64,000 nt of DNA from Hymenopus coronatus (Eukaryota > Arthropoda > Insecta > Mantodea > Hymenopodidae): contig CM060892.1 in the NCBI GenBank assembly GCA_030762935.1, positions 84,505,827-84,569,826 of the forward strand, in the 5' to 3' direction. The notes beneath the pieces are model-generated. The model ran no database searches, was not told the origin of the DNA, and worked only from the letters and a program-made list of their open reading frames with translations. The translations under genes and the position numbers were made by a program. How positions within the stretch are numbered: position 1 is the first letter of the stretch; every line of letters starts with the position of its first letter. Shown here in pieces: positions 23,401 through 33,449 of the stretch.

Positions 23401-24150
23401 TTATAAGCAAGATGAATATTGTATAGGCTAAATAAAAAAAAATATATAGGCTAAATAAAGAAGTGTATAAGCTAAATAAAAAAGTATGTAGGCTAAATAA
23501 AAAAGTATGTAGGCTAAATAAAAAAAGTATGTAGGCTAAATAAAAAAAGTGTATAGGCTAGATGAATATTGTTTACGCTAAAAAAAGTATAGGCTAAATA
23601 AAAAAAGTATAGGCTAAATAAAAAAAGTATAGGCTAAATAAAAAAAGTATAGGCTAAATAAAAAAAGTATAGGCTAAATAAAAAAAGTATAGGCTAAATA
23701 AAAAAGAAGTGTATAATCTAAATAAAAAAAGGTATAGGCAAGATGAATATTGTACAGGCTAAATAAAAAAAGGTTATAGGCCCAATAGAAAAAGTGTATA
23801 CGCTAAATAAAAAAGAATGTAGGCTAAATAAAAAAGTGTATAAGCTAAATAAAAAGAATGTAGGCTAAATAAAAAAGTGTATAGGCTAGATGAATATTGT
23901 ATACGCTAAAATAAAAGGGTATAAGCTAAATAAAAAAAGTGATTAGGATAGGTGAATATTGTGCAGGATAAATAAAAAAAGTGTATAGGCTAGATGAATT
24001 TTAGGCTAAATAATAAAAGGTGTATAGGCTAAATAAAAAAAAAGTGTATAGGCAAGAAGAATATTGTATAAGCTAAATAAAAAAAAATGTGTAGGCTAAA
24101 AAAAAGTGTATAGGCTAGATGAATATATATATATTTGTATAGGCTAATTA
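20046..24150. repeat. 4.1 kb AT-rich minisatellite (unit GTGTATAGGCTAAATAAA plus A-rich spacer)
   Basis: About 180 tandem units sharing the core TATAGGCTAAAT with a variable A-run, so the period drifts between about 19 and 30 bp. Locally homogenised blocks: period about 23 with 'AAAATAAAGTGTATGGGC' at 21920-22045; period about 24 at 22735-22990; period 23 'GAATAGTGTATTGGC' alternating with 'GTGTATGGGC' at 23022-23350; period 19 'AGTATAGGCTAAATAAAAAA' at 23585-23705. A variant unit 'AGATGAATATTGTATAGG' is scattered through the right third. Minus-strand ORFs reading Leu-Tyr-Thr-Phe-Ile-Phe repeats are translations of the array and not proteins. No leader, conserved palindromic repeat or unique spacers, so not CRISPR. 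Confidence 0.95.
20352..20434. repeat. (GACA)n-(GATA)n microsatellite inside the minisatellite
   Basis: About nine ACAG/GACA units run directly into about ten GATA units, within a minisatellite unit that reads 'AAATAAAAATTGATAGATGA'. A second level of tandem repetition within the array. Confidence 0.95.
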
Positions 24151-24159
24151 AAAAAAAAG

Positions 24160-24395
24160 TGCTATCTTGAAAATGGTTAACTCCACAAAAAGTGTTCATG
24201 ACAAATTGGGGGCTTTAGCGAGATTTACATTTTTTTGTGTATTAAAATTGTGTCTATCTCTTACGGTTTACTAGGTGCAAAAAAGTCTGCAAATCCAGTC
24301 GGAAGAGAACTACAAAGTAAGAAAACTCAAGGAAACATTTTGTTTGTCAAGAAAAAGTGTTAACAATATGGTATTTTAAATCCTTAGTCATTTTT
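24160..24395 (-). mobile_element. Family A fragment on the right flank of the minisatellite
   Basis: Reverse orientation internal piece: 'ATGGTTAACTCCACAAAAAG', 'AGCGAGATTTACATTTTTTTG', 'CTCTTACGGTTTAC'. It fits as the continuation of the copy whose start is at 20028-20045, so the array appears to lie inside one family A copy. Confidence 0.65.
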
Positions 24396-24402
24396 ACTTT
24401 CT

Positions 24403-24645
24403 TAAGAGTATGTACAGTTTTCATAGTGGAGAGAGAAGGTATTTTATTCCACAAAACCTCGATTACCAAGATTTCACCCGAAATATGTTTTTTGAGATCT
24501 CTGAATTAAAAAAAGCATTTTAGAAACATATCATTTTGTGTGTATGTGTAGGTGTGTGTGTGTCTGTAGGCAGCATAGCTCAAAAACGAAAATTCTGTTA
24601 AGTACCAAACCTGGTATGCAAGTGCAATATCTTCCAAGGGCAATT
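24403..24645 (+). mobile_element. Family A 5' fragment
   Basis: Forward orientation: decayed palindrome 'GTACAGTTTTCATAGTGGAG', 'GAGAAGGTATTTTATTCCAC', 'AAGATTTCACCCGAAATATG', GT block at 24537-24562 and 'CTCAAAAACGAAAATTC'. Ends after 'ATATCTTCCAAGG'. Confidence 0.75.
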
Positions 24646-24818
24646 GCAATATATTTTGCACATATTTGCAAGCATTAGGACTAATAAAATACAATGTAGG
24701 AGCCAGGTTTTGTAATTCTTTTGTATATCGCAATCATTTCTTGCTATGATTCATTACATCCATTTATATTTTCACAAGCTGTGATAGGTTTTTTAACTCT
24801 ATCACACAGGTTTAATCT

Positions 24819-24975
24819 GGACATCTATTGCCGTCACGTGCTGCACTTAGACGTGGTGTACATGAGACGTCTGCTAACCTGCAAAAGAGGATGACAACGA
24901 AGGTTGTCGAAACGCGTCCAGTTTAACATCATCTACACCATGTCCAAGTGGAGCACGTGTCGGCAATAGATGTCC
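24819..24975. repeat. 47 bp inverted repeat with a structured, hammerhead-like loop
   Basis: Arms 24819-24865 and 24929-24975 match at about 42 of 47 positions after reverse complementation. The 63 nt loop contains a perfect 6 bp stem GACAAC/GTTGTC closed by GAAG (24893-24908) directly followed by GAAAC (24909-24913) and preceded by GATGA (24890-24894), the order of a hammerhead ribozyme core around stem II. A GTC triplet (24869-24871) and a TGC/GCA mini-stem lie where the cleavage site and stem I would be. The C and U of the conserved CUGA are AG here, so the copy is degenerate if it is a hammerhead. It may be the pseudo-LTR part of a Penelope-like element or a retrozyme relic; no RT of that kind is adjacent. 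Confidence 0.45.
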
Positions 24976-25097
24976 ATATTTGAACAAAATGATAGCTTCA
25001 CTGTATCAATGGCTTTTTAACATTTTAAAATTACTACCACACAAGCTTTTAAATTCATCACTACTCACATTTCCAAGCTGTAAATTTCCATTGCAGA

Positions 25098-25956
25098 TTA
25101 CAATGAAGCTACTTTATTTTGTAAATATCTGTTTTTCCCTTGCAGAAATTTTATTTTACTTATTAATATTTTCTTTCTGGGACTGTGAGCTGATAAATCA
25201 ACTTCAGTTTCAACAGAAACAGCTGTTATGGGACATACTTAGGCCTTTCAATGTTTATGTCAATTTTAGGCTTTTCATTCATGTTTTCAACCAGAAACTA
25301 AAAATTAGTATTAGGTACTTTAAATGAAGGCAGTAGGCTGCATTAAAATTTAATTTTTTTATTTCTGAATTAGATCTTCAGTCTAATATAATTATAAAAT
25401 TCATATTTATCTTCAGCTCAAATTTAGTCTTCTAAGGCTCTTCACCTATTTCACCGAGCTTCTCTTTAGTTACTTTCCTCTTGAGTGCTATTGCTTTTGG
25501 TGGATTTAGTGTATTGAATAATGTTGAAACAGCTCCAGCTTTTAATCGGTTTTTCAAAAAAGTAGCAAACTTATGTCTTCAAAGTGCATAATGTATATTG
25601 TGCAGTTTTTATTTACGTATTTGGCATCCGTTTTTAGTAAATGTTCTCTCCTGGAGAACACAGTCCATTTCTTAGCACTTGAAAGAAATATTTAAAACTT
25701 AACCCAAACGTTAGCAAGTCACTCACTTTGTTGTAGTTTGCTCTCATTCAATTAGACGTTAGCCTATAATAATTTATACCTAATATGTTCAGATTCAGAA
25801 AGCTAACTTCTAGTAAGCTATAAATATAACGATGTTCACTTACCATTGTTCATATTTTGGAAAGCTGAAGAGGCTTATGACCTTATTTATATTTGAATTA
25901 TTTTTGCAGTTACGTTGTGGGCACCATCGGCCGCCTTTTCTCTTACTACTGCTCAT
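25098..25956 (-). pseudogene. THAP-domain gene, three exons, damaged
   Basis: THAP domains are zinc-coordinating DNA-binding domains of nuclear proteins (C2CH). Exon 1 is 25844-25956, starting ATG at 25956 and encoding MSSSKRKGGRWCPQRNC, which carries the first Cys pair (C-x4-C), then 'LFSFPKYEQ' with the conserved Phe-Pro. The 166 bp intron 25678-25843 begins GTAAGT, ends TTTCAAG and holds a CTAAC branch-point-like word; joining is in frame (..EQ-C-AKKWTVFSRREH). Exon 2 from 25677 adds 'LLKTDAKYVNKNC' and 'MHFED'. The expected third Cys of C-x2-H is Tyr, and a frameshift near 25572 moves the rest ('KFATFLKNRLKAGAVSTLF', the AVPTF-like box) to another frame, which stops at 25432. A likely exon 3, 25098-25239, encodes 'VDLSAHSPRKKILISKI', basic and coiled-coil-like as in many THAP proteins, and stops at 25098. 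It is a decayed THAP paralogue or a relic of a P-element-like transposase; the intron argues against a processed copy. It is preceded by an NRF-1-like site. Confidence 0.8.
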
Positions 25957-26135
25957 TATAAGAGCAGTAAAGCTTTAAGTCAATAAATATTGTAACTTGT
26001 ACAGTGTATAATGTAACTGTTAGGTAGAATATAAGATCAGCAGCGAAAATACACAATTAATAACCTTAACACACTGTATATTATAAGGTGCGTAACTTCA
26101 AAAATACCGCTGTTTACTCCGTGCCAATACGGCAG

Positions 26136-26152
26136 AATTCGCGCATGCGCAC
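26136..26152. promoter_or_regulatory. NRF-1/EWG-like palindromic site upstream of the THAP gene
   Basis: CGCGCATGCGCAC contains the perfect palindrome GCGCATGCGC, the core of the NRF-1 (insect Ewg) site found in CpG-type promoters. It lies about 180 bp upstream of the THAP start codon in a GC-richer, CpG-containing stretch (26090-26230), an unusual composition for this window. A forward ORF across it (26088-26405) is not supported. Confidence 0.5.
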
Positions 26153-26735
26153 TGAATTTTGGCGCACGGATTTCAGTTGTTTCCTTTCTGTATACTCTCT
26201 GTTCTGTGGTTTTAGTGTTTTAGCGCCATTATTCCAGACACACACACAATCTTTAGACATTTCTTATACGGCAGTAAACTCTAGAATAAGACGGCGATTT
26301 AAAGAAAATACCTGCATTTCCTACCGTTTATCGAGTAAGAGATTTAGAGAAATGGGATCTATTCTTTATAAGAAACCGAAAGTTAAAAGTAAAAGTACAG
26401 AGTAAAATCTGTATGACAAGGGAGTAACGCTAGAACAATGTCCAAAAAATATCTACGACACCTTGCACAGGTTGCAAATCTTGGTTTGGAATGCCTTAGA
26501 CTTATAAAGTTGACTCCTAAAAATAACTAAGGTTCAGGAAAGACAGCTACACGTTGAGTAAAGCTGGCTTCTTAAAAGGGGGCTAGAGAGTGATAATGAT
26601 GGATTATTGATCCTAAGACTTCTTTATTCTGAATGGCTTTAAGTATAGGTAACTGGTAAACTATAGGAGACAAAATCTCTGTCATTGGTATAAATTCCCC
26701 AATACAAATATTTTTTCAAATGGAAAATAATTTTC
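26153..26735. other. Upstream region of the THAP gene, nothing further recognised
   Basis: Left part is GC-moderate (possible 5' untranslated or promoter DNA for a transcript in either direction). The remainder is AT-rich without recognised repeats, ending in a short CT run at 26733-26749. Confidence 0.3.
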
Positions 26736-26754
26736 TCTCTCTCTCTCTCGTGCT

Positions 26755-26993
26755 TCTTGGACTAGGGGTAATCTAGTTTCTAAGGCCACGGGTTCAAACC
26801 CGGCGGGGGGCCATGCATTTTTTTTGGACGTAAAAATCCTTACCATGTTTCCTTCGGAAGGAAAGTGCAGCCGTTGATCCCATGTTGTAAATTTACGGCA
26901 GGTAAATGAACCTCAAGCGTGATAACGAGGCTGCTGAGCAAAATTAAGCGGTCTTTCACCCTAGTATAAAATGGGGCGCTGAGAACATAAACA
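26755..26993 (+). mobile_element. tRNA-derived SINE (SINE-2), near full length
   Basis: Head with B box 'GGGTTCAAACCCGGCGG' at 26790-26806, then 'ACGTAAAAATCCTTACCATG', 'CCTTCGGAAGG', 'AAATTTACGGCAGGTAAATG', 'GAGGCTGCTGAGC' and 'CCCTAGTATAAAATGGGGCG'. It is followed by a CT microsatellite. Confidence 0.85.
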
Positions 26994-27012
26994 CACACTC
27001 TCTCTCTGTCTG

Positions 27013-27066
<54 letters not shown>
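26994..27066. repeat. (CT)n microsatellite at a SINE 3' end
   Basis: CT repeats interrupted by GT and TT, immediately downstream of the SINE-2 tail ('AACATAAACACACACT'). Confidence 0.95.
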
Positions 27067-28819
27067 CACTAGTCGTCTAAAAAGAGCGAACTCAAAGCGT
27101 CACACAGCGACCAGCTCTTAAAACATTTGGCTATATATAGCCTACTGTAATTTCTTAATCCTATAAGGAAATATATAATAAAATTGTCTACTAATGTTTA
27201 TCTGGACTAAGGAAGACGAGTGAAATTTCAAATTTCTATATTTATGCATAGATTTTTCTGAAAGTTTTGCTTTGATTAAATCGTTATTATGTTAATATGA
27301 TAACCAACTTTCACTCAAAGTGGATAAATACCTTGGAAGATTTAAACTATTTCATAAATTTAATTATGAAAATATGTTGCATAATCAAAATGCCTCAAGT
27401 GCCTCTAAATTTCAGAAAATTGTTTAGCATTGTTGTTGAATTGAAGCTTTGAACCACCTACAGCTTCTTTAAATAGGAATACTTTAATAACTCTGTTTAG
27501 TTGATATAACTTTAAAAAGGATATATAGTGTAATCTCTACAATATATATTTTTGCAAAAATTACTATTGGTGTTAGGATAATTTTTCCCTGTGCAATACT
27601 ACATAGATACAGATACTTCAGCACATTCTAGGAAATTTTGATTGTATTTTAGAAGACACTGAGACATGTGGAATATTTTGAAAGTGTGAAATGTAGTTTT
27701 GAAAAAAACAACTGTTTAATGAAACAGTATGCTAAGAAACAGATGTATTGTACGAATTTTAAATGAATGTATAGTCAGAAGAAGGCACTGTAAAATGCTG
27801 AATACTGTAGATGCTCAAAGCTTCGAACAAATATTTGTAATAAAAAAGCAATTTTCAATTACTTTTTCTTTTTTTCTTTTTTTTTCTGTGACTGGGTCAA
27901 ACTTTCCTTCCCAGTGTCCCTAAAGTTTAATTGCATATAAGAATTGCATATTCATGTAAGAATAGTTTTTGATAGAGAAAGCATTGTAAATGTATCAAAT
28001 AAAATTCTTACACATTATAAAGGCAATCTAGAACTACCTTTCCATTTTCTGGCAATGCTATTATTTCACATGCAGACGTGAATGTATACATTTTACACTG
28101 GGGTGAAAGAACTGCTGACAAATAGTGGAAAACCACATACCCATTTGAGAACACAAGCACAAATACGCATTTCAAATGCATTGATTTTGGTCTGAAATAA
28201 ATACCCTGTCAGAATTTAAAATAGATTTTAAAGCTGTCACACCTTCTAAACAAAACGAAAAGCAAAAGCATGTCCCAAATATTTATGGGTTTGTTTGGGC
28301 TAACGAGATATCAGAATGTAACAGAAAGAAGAGAAAACATGAATACTTATACCCTTAAATCAACATTTTAAAGCATACTGCGTCAAATGTTGTTCGACGA
28401 AAATGTACGAGCAAGAATTTTATGGATAACGTAAATGGACAACTCCATTTTCACATTATTGAGAATCTCTTACATCACAAATAACATAAACCTACAACAA
28501 TAAGTTTTATCCCGCTATTCTAGGTCCATAGTTCTAAGTACAAATAATCATAAAATTTCAGTACATGCACTTAGAAACATAAAATCGTAATACTCGAGTA
28601 TATTCAAAAGTTTTCTCAAAGTTTAGAACAAGCACATATTTTATTTCTTGTCCTTACCCACTAGCGGTGTATAGAACATTATTTGGAAAGTTGAATTACA
28701 GTTGAAAAAGCTAATGTTATGACCGGAACTCGAACCGAAGATCTCTGGTACTAAAGTTTTCCAAGCTTTACAACTTTCCAGTGCATGTTTTATTAGTAAT
28801 GTTGGTCATGGTGCTCGCT
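27067..28819. other. Long AT-rich spacer
   Basis: No gene or repeat recognised. On the minus strand at about 28719-28740 there is a B-box-like 'GGTTCGAGTTCCGGTC', perhaps a lone tRNA-derived remnant, but no A box was found at the right distance. The 64-codon forward ORF at 27729-27923 is low in information. Confidence 0.4.
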
Positions 28820-29165
28820 ATTGCATTCGACCCAGAAATTCAATATCAACAATCCACCTGAAATATGTGGTTAAAGGTTCTGAATAAGTAAAACTACACA
28901 GGCATTATATTAGAACATTAGACAAATGTTCACACGCGTGCGCTTCTGTGTGTGTGCGTGTGCCTGTGCGTGTGCGTGTGCGTGTGCCTGTGCGTGTGAG
29001 TGTGCGTGTGTGTGTGTGTGTTTGAGATAAGTCAATCGTCTTTCTATGATGTGCTAAAAATATTTTGGGGTAATTCCTCCCATCTCAAACAGAAGTTTCT
29101 TCATCTTTTATTTTTCCAAAAATTATTTTAATTATTTTGATTCTAACATGTAGGATTGCATATTC
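28820..29165 (+). mobile_element. Family A repeat, divergent 5' half
   Basis: Recognisable by 'GCTATTGCATTCGACCCAG', 'AATCCACCTGAAATATG', the expanded GT block at 28945-29020 and 'TTTCCAAAAATTATTTT'. Strongly diverged, both ends missing. Confidence 0.55.
28945..29020. repeat. GT/GC-variant microsatellite
   Basis: GTGTGC, GTGCCT and GTGCGT words in hexamer-like order before a pure GT tail; sits at the standard family A microsatellite position. Length mutation has produced a secondary 6 bp or 12 bp periodicity. Confidence 0.9.
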
Positions 29166-29469
29166 AATATTATAATTACATATATACTTTGATTATTTTG
29201 GGAGGATAGCTTTTATTCTGTTTTACTTAATACACCCCTCATAAACTGATCCAACGCACCTCTCATAAACCGATCCAACAAATGTTCATTAACTAAGTCT
29301 GTTCGATTTTTAAAGCTCACATGAACAGAGTTTAAACCGGGGTAAGCCAGGTTAGTTTCTATCTCGTAAAGCATCTATGAAATATTAACAAAAGGTGTAG
29401 AAAAAATTAAAAAATCGCAATAAAATAATATGAATTTTTACGCACTTTAACTACCAGCTAACTGAAGCT
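29166..29469. other. Spacer
   Basis: A short direct duplication 'CCTCATAAACTGATCCAACG' / 'CTCTCATAAACCGATCCAAC' at 29235-29280; otherwise nothing recognised. Confidence 0.4.
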
Positions 29470-29850
29470 GTAAATGGACAGGTACAAGCTTGTTAATAAA
29501 CATCCCAACTTAAACCTCGTTTTCTCGCAAGACTCATGAAACACTTTTCCACACTCAAAACGCTCCATACGATGCAATCGTTTTTATTAATTTTTTCAAC
29601 ATTTTATACTGCCTCTCTAAAGCTCATTAAATAAGATGGGCATTTAATATTTTCCATATAATATTCCAATTATAAAAAAGAAATTATTAAACTTTGAAAA
29701 TCACGAATTTTATAAAGTACAATACGTAATATTTTTCTACAATAATTAGTGTCAATACAAGCAAATATGACATTATAGATCTACTTTTAAAGTCATTTAT
29801 TGTAAAATTTGAATTTTTAATGTGATTATTCTTTAAAATGAATCACGAGG
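29470..29850 (-). repeat. Family B repeat
   Basis: Collinear with 60150-60600: 'TTAATAAACATCCCAACTTAAAC', 'CACTTTTCCACACTCAAAAC', 'CATACGATGCAATC', 'AAATTATTAAACTTTGAAAA', 'TAAAGTACAATACGTAATATT', 'ATTATAGATCTACTTTTAAAG'. Ends near an ATT/ATC-rich microsatellite at 29853-29880. Confidence 0.65.
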
Positions 29851-29904
29851 ATTATTATTATTATTACTATTATTAAACAATAAAGATACACAATATAACA
29901 TAGT

Positions 29905-30055
29905 TTCTTTCTACTTAAAATAAACTAAGTAATAAGACCATTTCTGATAATATTTATCTTGATTAGCAAGATCCTGATTATCCTTAGCAAGAATAAGTTT
30001 GTTTCCAGAATGAATTGAGAAGGTCGTGTGAATGGAATACATCAAAAGAATTCTA
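29905..30055 (+). mobile_element. Family A 3' end fragment
   Basis: 'CTAAGTAATAAGACCATTTC', 'TTTATCTTGATTAGCAAGAT' and 'GTCGTGTGAATGGAATACATCA' are the 3' terminal blocks, with a partial internal duplication around 'GATTA..TAGCAAGA'. Confidence 0.7.
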
Positions 30056-30257
30056 TTTATTTCACTCACATTTACTACTTGGTCCTAAGTGATGGGTCTA
30101 TTAGATACTCGTTGATCGAAGTGTGGTTGACAGTAGTGTTCATGATCTCATCCCTTTACACCATACTTTTTTGTTCTGCGACGAACATATGGCATTGGGT
30201 GCCGTTCGTATAGCTGCTTTCACCATCTGTACTATCTATGTAGTTGCAATTCTACTA
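30056..30257. other. Short unique segment with an open frame
   Basis: A forward ORF (30028-30213) starting inside the family A end reads hydrophobic residues (..VWLTVVFMISSLYTILF..). One membrane-segment-like stretch is visible but no family is recognised and no splice sites support it. Confidence 0.2.
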
Positions 30258-31250
30258 TTTTACTTTCTCTAGCACGCAACATTTGATAACGAGATTTCAC
30301 CGAAAATACACGTTTAGGGTCCACTGTATGCGTGTGGGTTTTTTTGTTTTTTTTTTGTGTAGTGTTTAACGCCAGCTTTAACTACTTATGGCACCGCAGG
30401 TGGTCGCTTGGGATCGAGCCCCGGCCTTCTAGGTGAGAGGCAAGTGGTCTAACCACAGCCACAGTGTGCGCTGTGTGTGTGTGTGTTTGTGTGTTTGCAT
30501 CTTTGGAAAAAGCACCGCGCGCGCGTGTGTCCATATGTGTGGAAACGACAACTCAGAAGTTGGTAATATACCAACCTTGGTATTAAGTTTAGTATCTTCC
30601 AAGGATACCACACGAAAAAACTTTGAGGAAAATCCCCTCCCCCTCGGCACAAACTACCCTTTACATTGAAAGTATTTCAAAAATGTTCACTTTTTCAAAA
30701 ATGGTATTAAAGAATTAGATGAAAATACCGTATGTTAAAAGCTATTTACATGGAAAATAGAATATACATCTTGAATTTTCTGGAAATAGCCTCTGAAGAC
30801 CTCTTTATTCTGGATACATTTTGCTGGATTTTGCACAACTAGTAAACCGTAAGAGTTAGATAAAAATTTACTAAGCCTAAAATATAAATATCGTTAAAAC
30901 ACAAGACATTCAAATAGTTTTGTTTCAAGAGGTTGATCCATCCCGAGAAATTCCTTGATTTTGGGTTTATTTTTAAAATACATAAACTTTTCTAATGAGG
31001 AAATTCGTAAACTCCCGGTCATGCAAAGAAACTAATTACAATATCATAGCAGCCAGCTTTTAAAATATTTGACTATAGGTTTAGCCTAGAATACTCCCTT
31101 ATTTCCCTTCTGCTTACAAGGAACCGAGTAATAAGGACAATTTCTGTTAATATTTATCTGAATTATCATGAAGTAGATAGAAGAATAAGTTTGTAACAAT
31201 AATTTGTTACGAGATGTAGAGAAAATCATGTGAATGGAACACATAAGATT
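30258..31250 (+). mobile_element. Family A repeat, copy 14, with a SINE inside
   Basis: Starts 'TTTTACTTTCTCTAGCACGC' with much of the palindrome deleted, continues through the standard blocks and ends 'GTAGAGAAAATCATGTGAATGG' plus 'CACATAAGA' and T run. A SINE-1 is inserted at the GT block. Minus-strand ORF 31086-31547 runs across its 3' end and is not coding. Confidence 0.85.
30340..30468 (-). mobile_element. tRNA-derived SINE (SINE-1), 3' shortened
   Basis: Minus orientation: poly-T, 'GTAGTGTTTAACGCC', reversed B box 'GGGATCGAGCCCC' and reversed A box 'GTGGTCTAACCAC'. Inserted into the microsatellite block of family A copy 14; a microsatellite continues on its right side. Confidence 0.8.
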
Positions 31251-32794
31251 TTTGATTAGCGCTGCGGAGACAACGTGTGGCATCAGCGACGTGCAGATGT
31301 GGGAGAAATTTTGCTTGTAGTAATGACTGACGCAGGATTCAATGTTAAATAAATCGAGGCAATAGAAAATATAACAATACTGCCCTAAAACAATGTTAAA
31401 AAGTAATAAAACATATTGTTTTGCAATGAAATCTAAAGAAATGTATGTAAAGAAATGGTAGCGTGACGTCACCACTTCACGATACGCACGAAAATAGCTT
31501 AAAATGGATAATTTTACGTAAGTAACATAGCCAAGGTTATGTAACAAATATAACGCATTGTGATGTATAAAATATAGCTAAGAATTTATGTTTAGGAAAG
31601 CATATTAATTATATAAAACATAAATAAAATCCCAACATGGAAGAAGAAGGAAAACAAAAGTGAACGAGATACAGGATGCCGTTATTTGTTTATGCATGTA
31701 ACAAGGCATAAAAACAAAGATAAACAAATAATTAATTTAGAAAAGTCAGCTATTTGTAAGAACGTTTTCTTATAAATTATGCAAATGTATTGATTTAATT
31801 ATTATGACTGTATATAAATATATTGTAAATATGTATTTCACGAATTGTGGAACAAGGAAATCAGTCGTCCCCATGGTGACCTACAGATTACAGTATTAAA
31901 AACAATGATCTTCAACTTTTGTGTTATATGTGAAAAATGTTCAAGGTTACGGTATAGAGACTACGAAAGACAAGAAGAGCCGACAGACGCTAAGAGTGTA
32001 TCTCGTAAATCGAGATCTATACTACAGCAATTTTGCGTAAAATATTGTATTCTACTAATATCGGCAATGATTAAGAATGTACATACCGTAAAACAAATAT
32101 TGGGCACAGTTTTCTGTAAATATAAGCCAGTTTAAATTACCACGTTGTTTCAACAATTTACGCAAATAAAACTTTAAAATACCAAGATATCTTCTAAATT
32201 AATTCTCTCCAATAAGAAAGCCTACTATCCAAGCAAGGGGATTAAGATTCTTTTACTCGCCGACTGAAGCTAGCAAACATTTAATGGGTAACGCAGTCGA
32301 GCTGTGGAAGGAAACATAAACGACTTCTTCCCCAAGAATAAACTTCTAACTGTCTTAAAAATCGAGTCTGGCACTAATTGGTAATCCCAGTTTCGCCAAT
32401 AGCAAGCGTGACCAACATTATATCCAGCGGATACCACACCAAGGATCCAGGACAAGAGTTCCCGAGACGCCCAGCCGCCCTGAGACTCCAACCCACAACA
32501 CCGATACCTAAGGCAGACCAAATCCTACCCGCCCCATGACAGATAATTTCCCCACAAGTAACTTAAATTTCATTTTGTTGTCATTTGCGGAATAAAATCC
32601 AATTTAAAGGTTGAACACGAGGTCTTTACTTGCCATCGTCGTTTCAAGAACGGAAGAGTGAGCACCTGGCAGACATCGAACCCAGATGATTACACAAAGA
32701 CTCAATGCTTCTCCCTCCTTCTGGGAGAAGCATAAATACTTTTTGCAAAATCGCAGCAGCTTAGAACACAAGATAAGGGTAAATGGAAATGGAA
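31251..32794. other. Spacer with unrecognised ORFs
   Basis: Forward ORF 31845-32135 (96 codons) and minus ORF 32270-32521 (83 codons) show no recognisable domain. The segment 32220-32540 is GC-richer (about 48 percent) and may be an unidentified transposon or old exon; nothing decides it. Confidence 0.3.
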
Positions 32795-33055
32795 TTGTAT
32801 TTATGGACGCTCTTTAACTGCTGTGGTTCTTAGCGTCTCATTCTATACTGAGCATGAAAGGCCGCTTAATTTTGCTCAGAGGCCTCTTTTAGTAGGCTTA
32901 AGGTTCTTTTACGTACCGTAAATCTACAACAAGGGACCAACGGCTTTACTTCCCTCAAAGGAAGCCATGCTAAGGAAACATCCTTCGTCCTCCGCCGGGC
33001 TTGAAGCCGCGACTTTGGGCACAAGAAACTAGCACGGTAACCTTACACCATGGAG
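32795..33055 (-). mobile_element. tRNA-derived SINE (SINE-2), near full length
   Basis: Minus orientation: 'TTTATGGACGCTCTTTAACTG', 'TTCTATACTGAGCATGAAAG', 'TTAATTTTGCTCAGAGGCCTC', 'GTACCGTAAATCTAC', 'TCAAAGGAAGCCATGC', reversed B box 'CGGGCTTGAAGCCGCG' and head to 'ACGGTAACC' near 33045. Confidence 0.85.
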
Positions 33056-33159
33056 GGCGACCAAGACAAGGATAGAAGCAGCAGAAGCTCTCTGGATAAA
33101 CAGCAGAATTCCAGATATATGCGTAACTCTACTGGAGAAGCGGCAGATCCATTATGTAA

Positions 33160-33271
33160 TACACAAAGTATTGCATTCCCTAATAAATTCATTCCGAGAT
33201 TTCATCAGAAAGATATGTATATTTTGAGGCTCTCTGAATCCAAAAATCATTCTTTTTTAAAAAGTTCCATA

Positions 33272-33308
<37 letters not shown>

Positions 33309-33375
33309 TTTCATATAACACAAAAGGAAATGTTGGAAATTTCGGTTAAATACAAAATTTGATACATAAACACAC
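33160..33375 (+). mobile_element. Family A 5' fragment with GT microsatellite
   Basis: 'GTATTGCATTCCCTAATAAA', 'CCGAGATTTCATCAGAAAG', (GT)n at 33275-33306 and 'GGTTAAATACAAAATTTGATA'. The palindrome is absent; ends after the TACCAA..TTGGTA block. Confidence 0.75.
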
Positions 33376-33449
33376 GATTATGGGATCCTTAAATATATAT
33401 TATCTGATATATAGGTACATTGTACATACGTGAAAAGATATTGTAAAAA

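Noticed and set aside
20046..24150. CRISPR-like array
   Set aside because: Units are directly tandem without unique spacers, the period drifts and the context is eukaryotic with no cas genes.
24819..25330. Penelope-like retroelement with coding region
   Set aside because: Only the hammerhead-like inverted repeat is suggestive; the forward ORF at 24980-25327 overlaps the minus-strand THAP exon and shows no RT or GIY-YIG motifs.
31086..31547. 153-codon minus-strand ORF
   Set aside because: Its 3' half overlaps the family A end and the rest has no recognisable domain; composition matches background.
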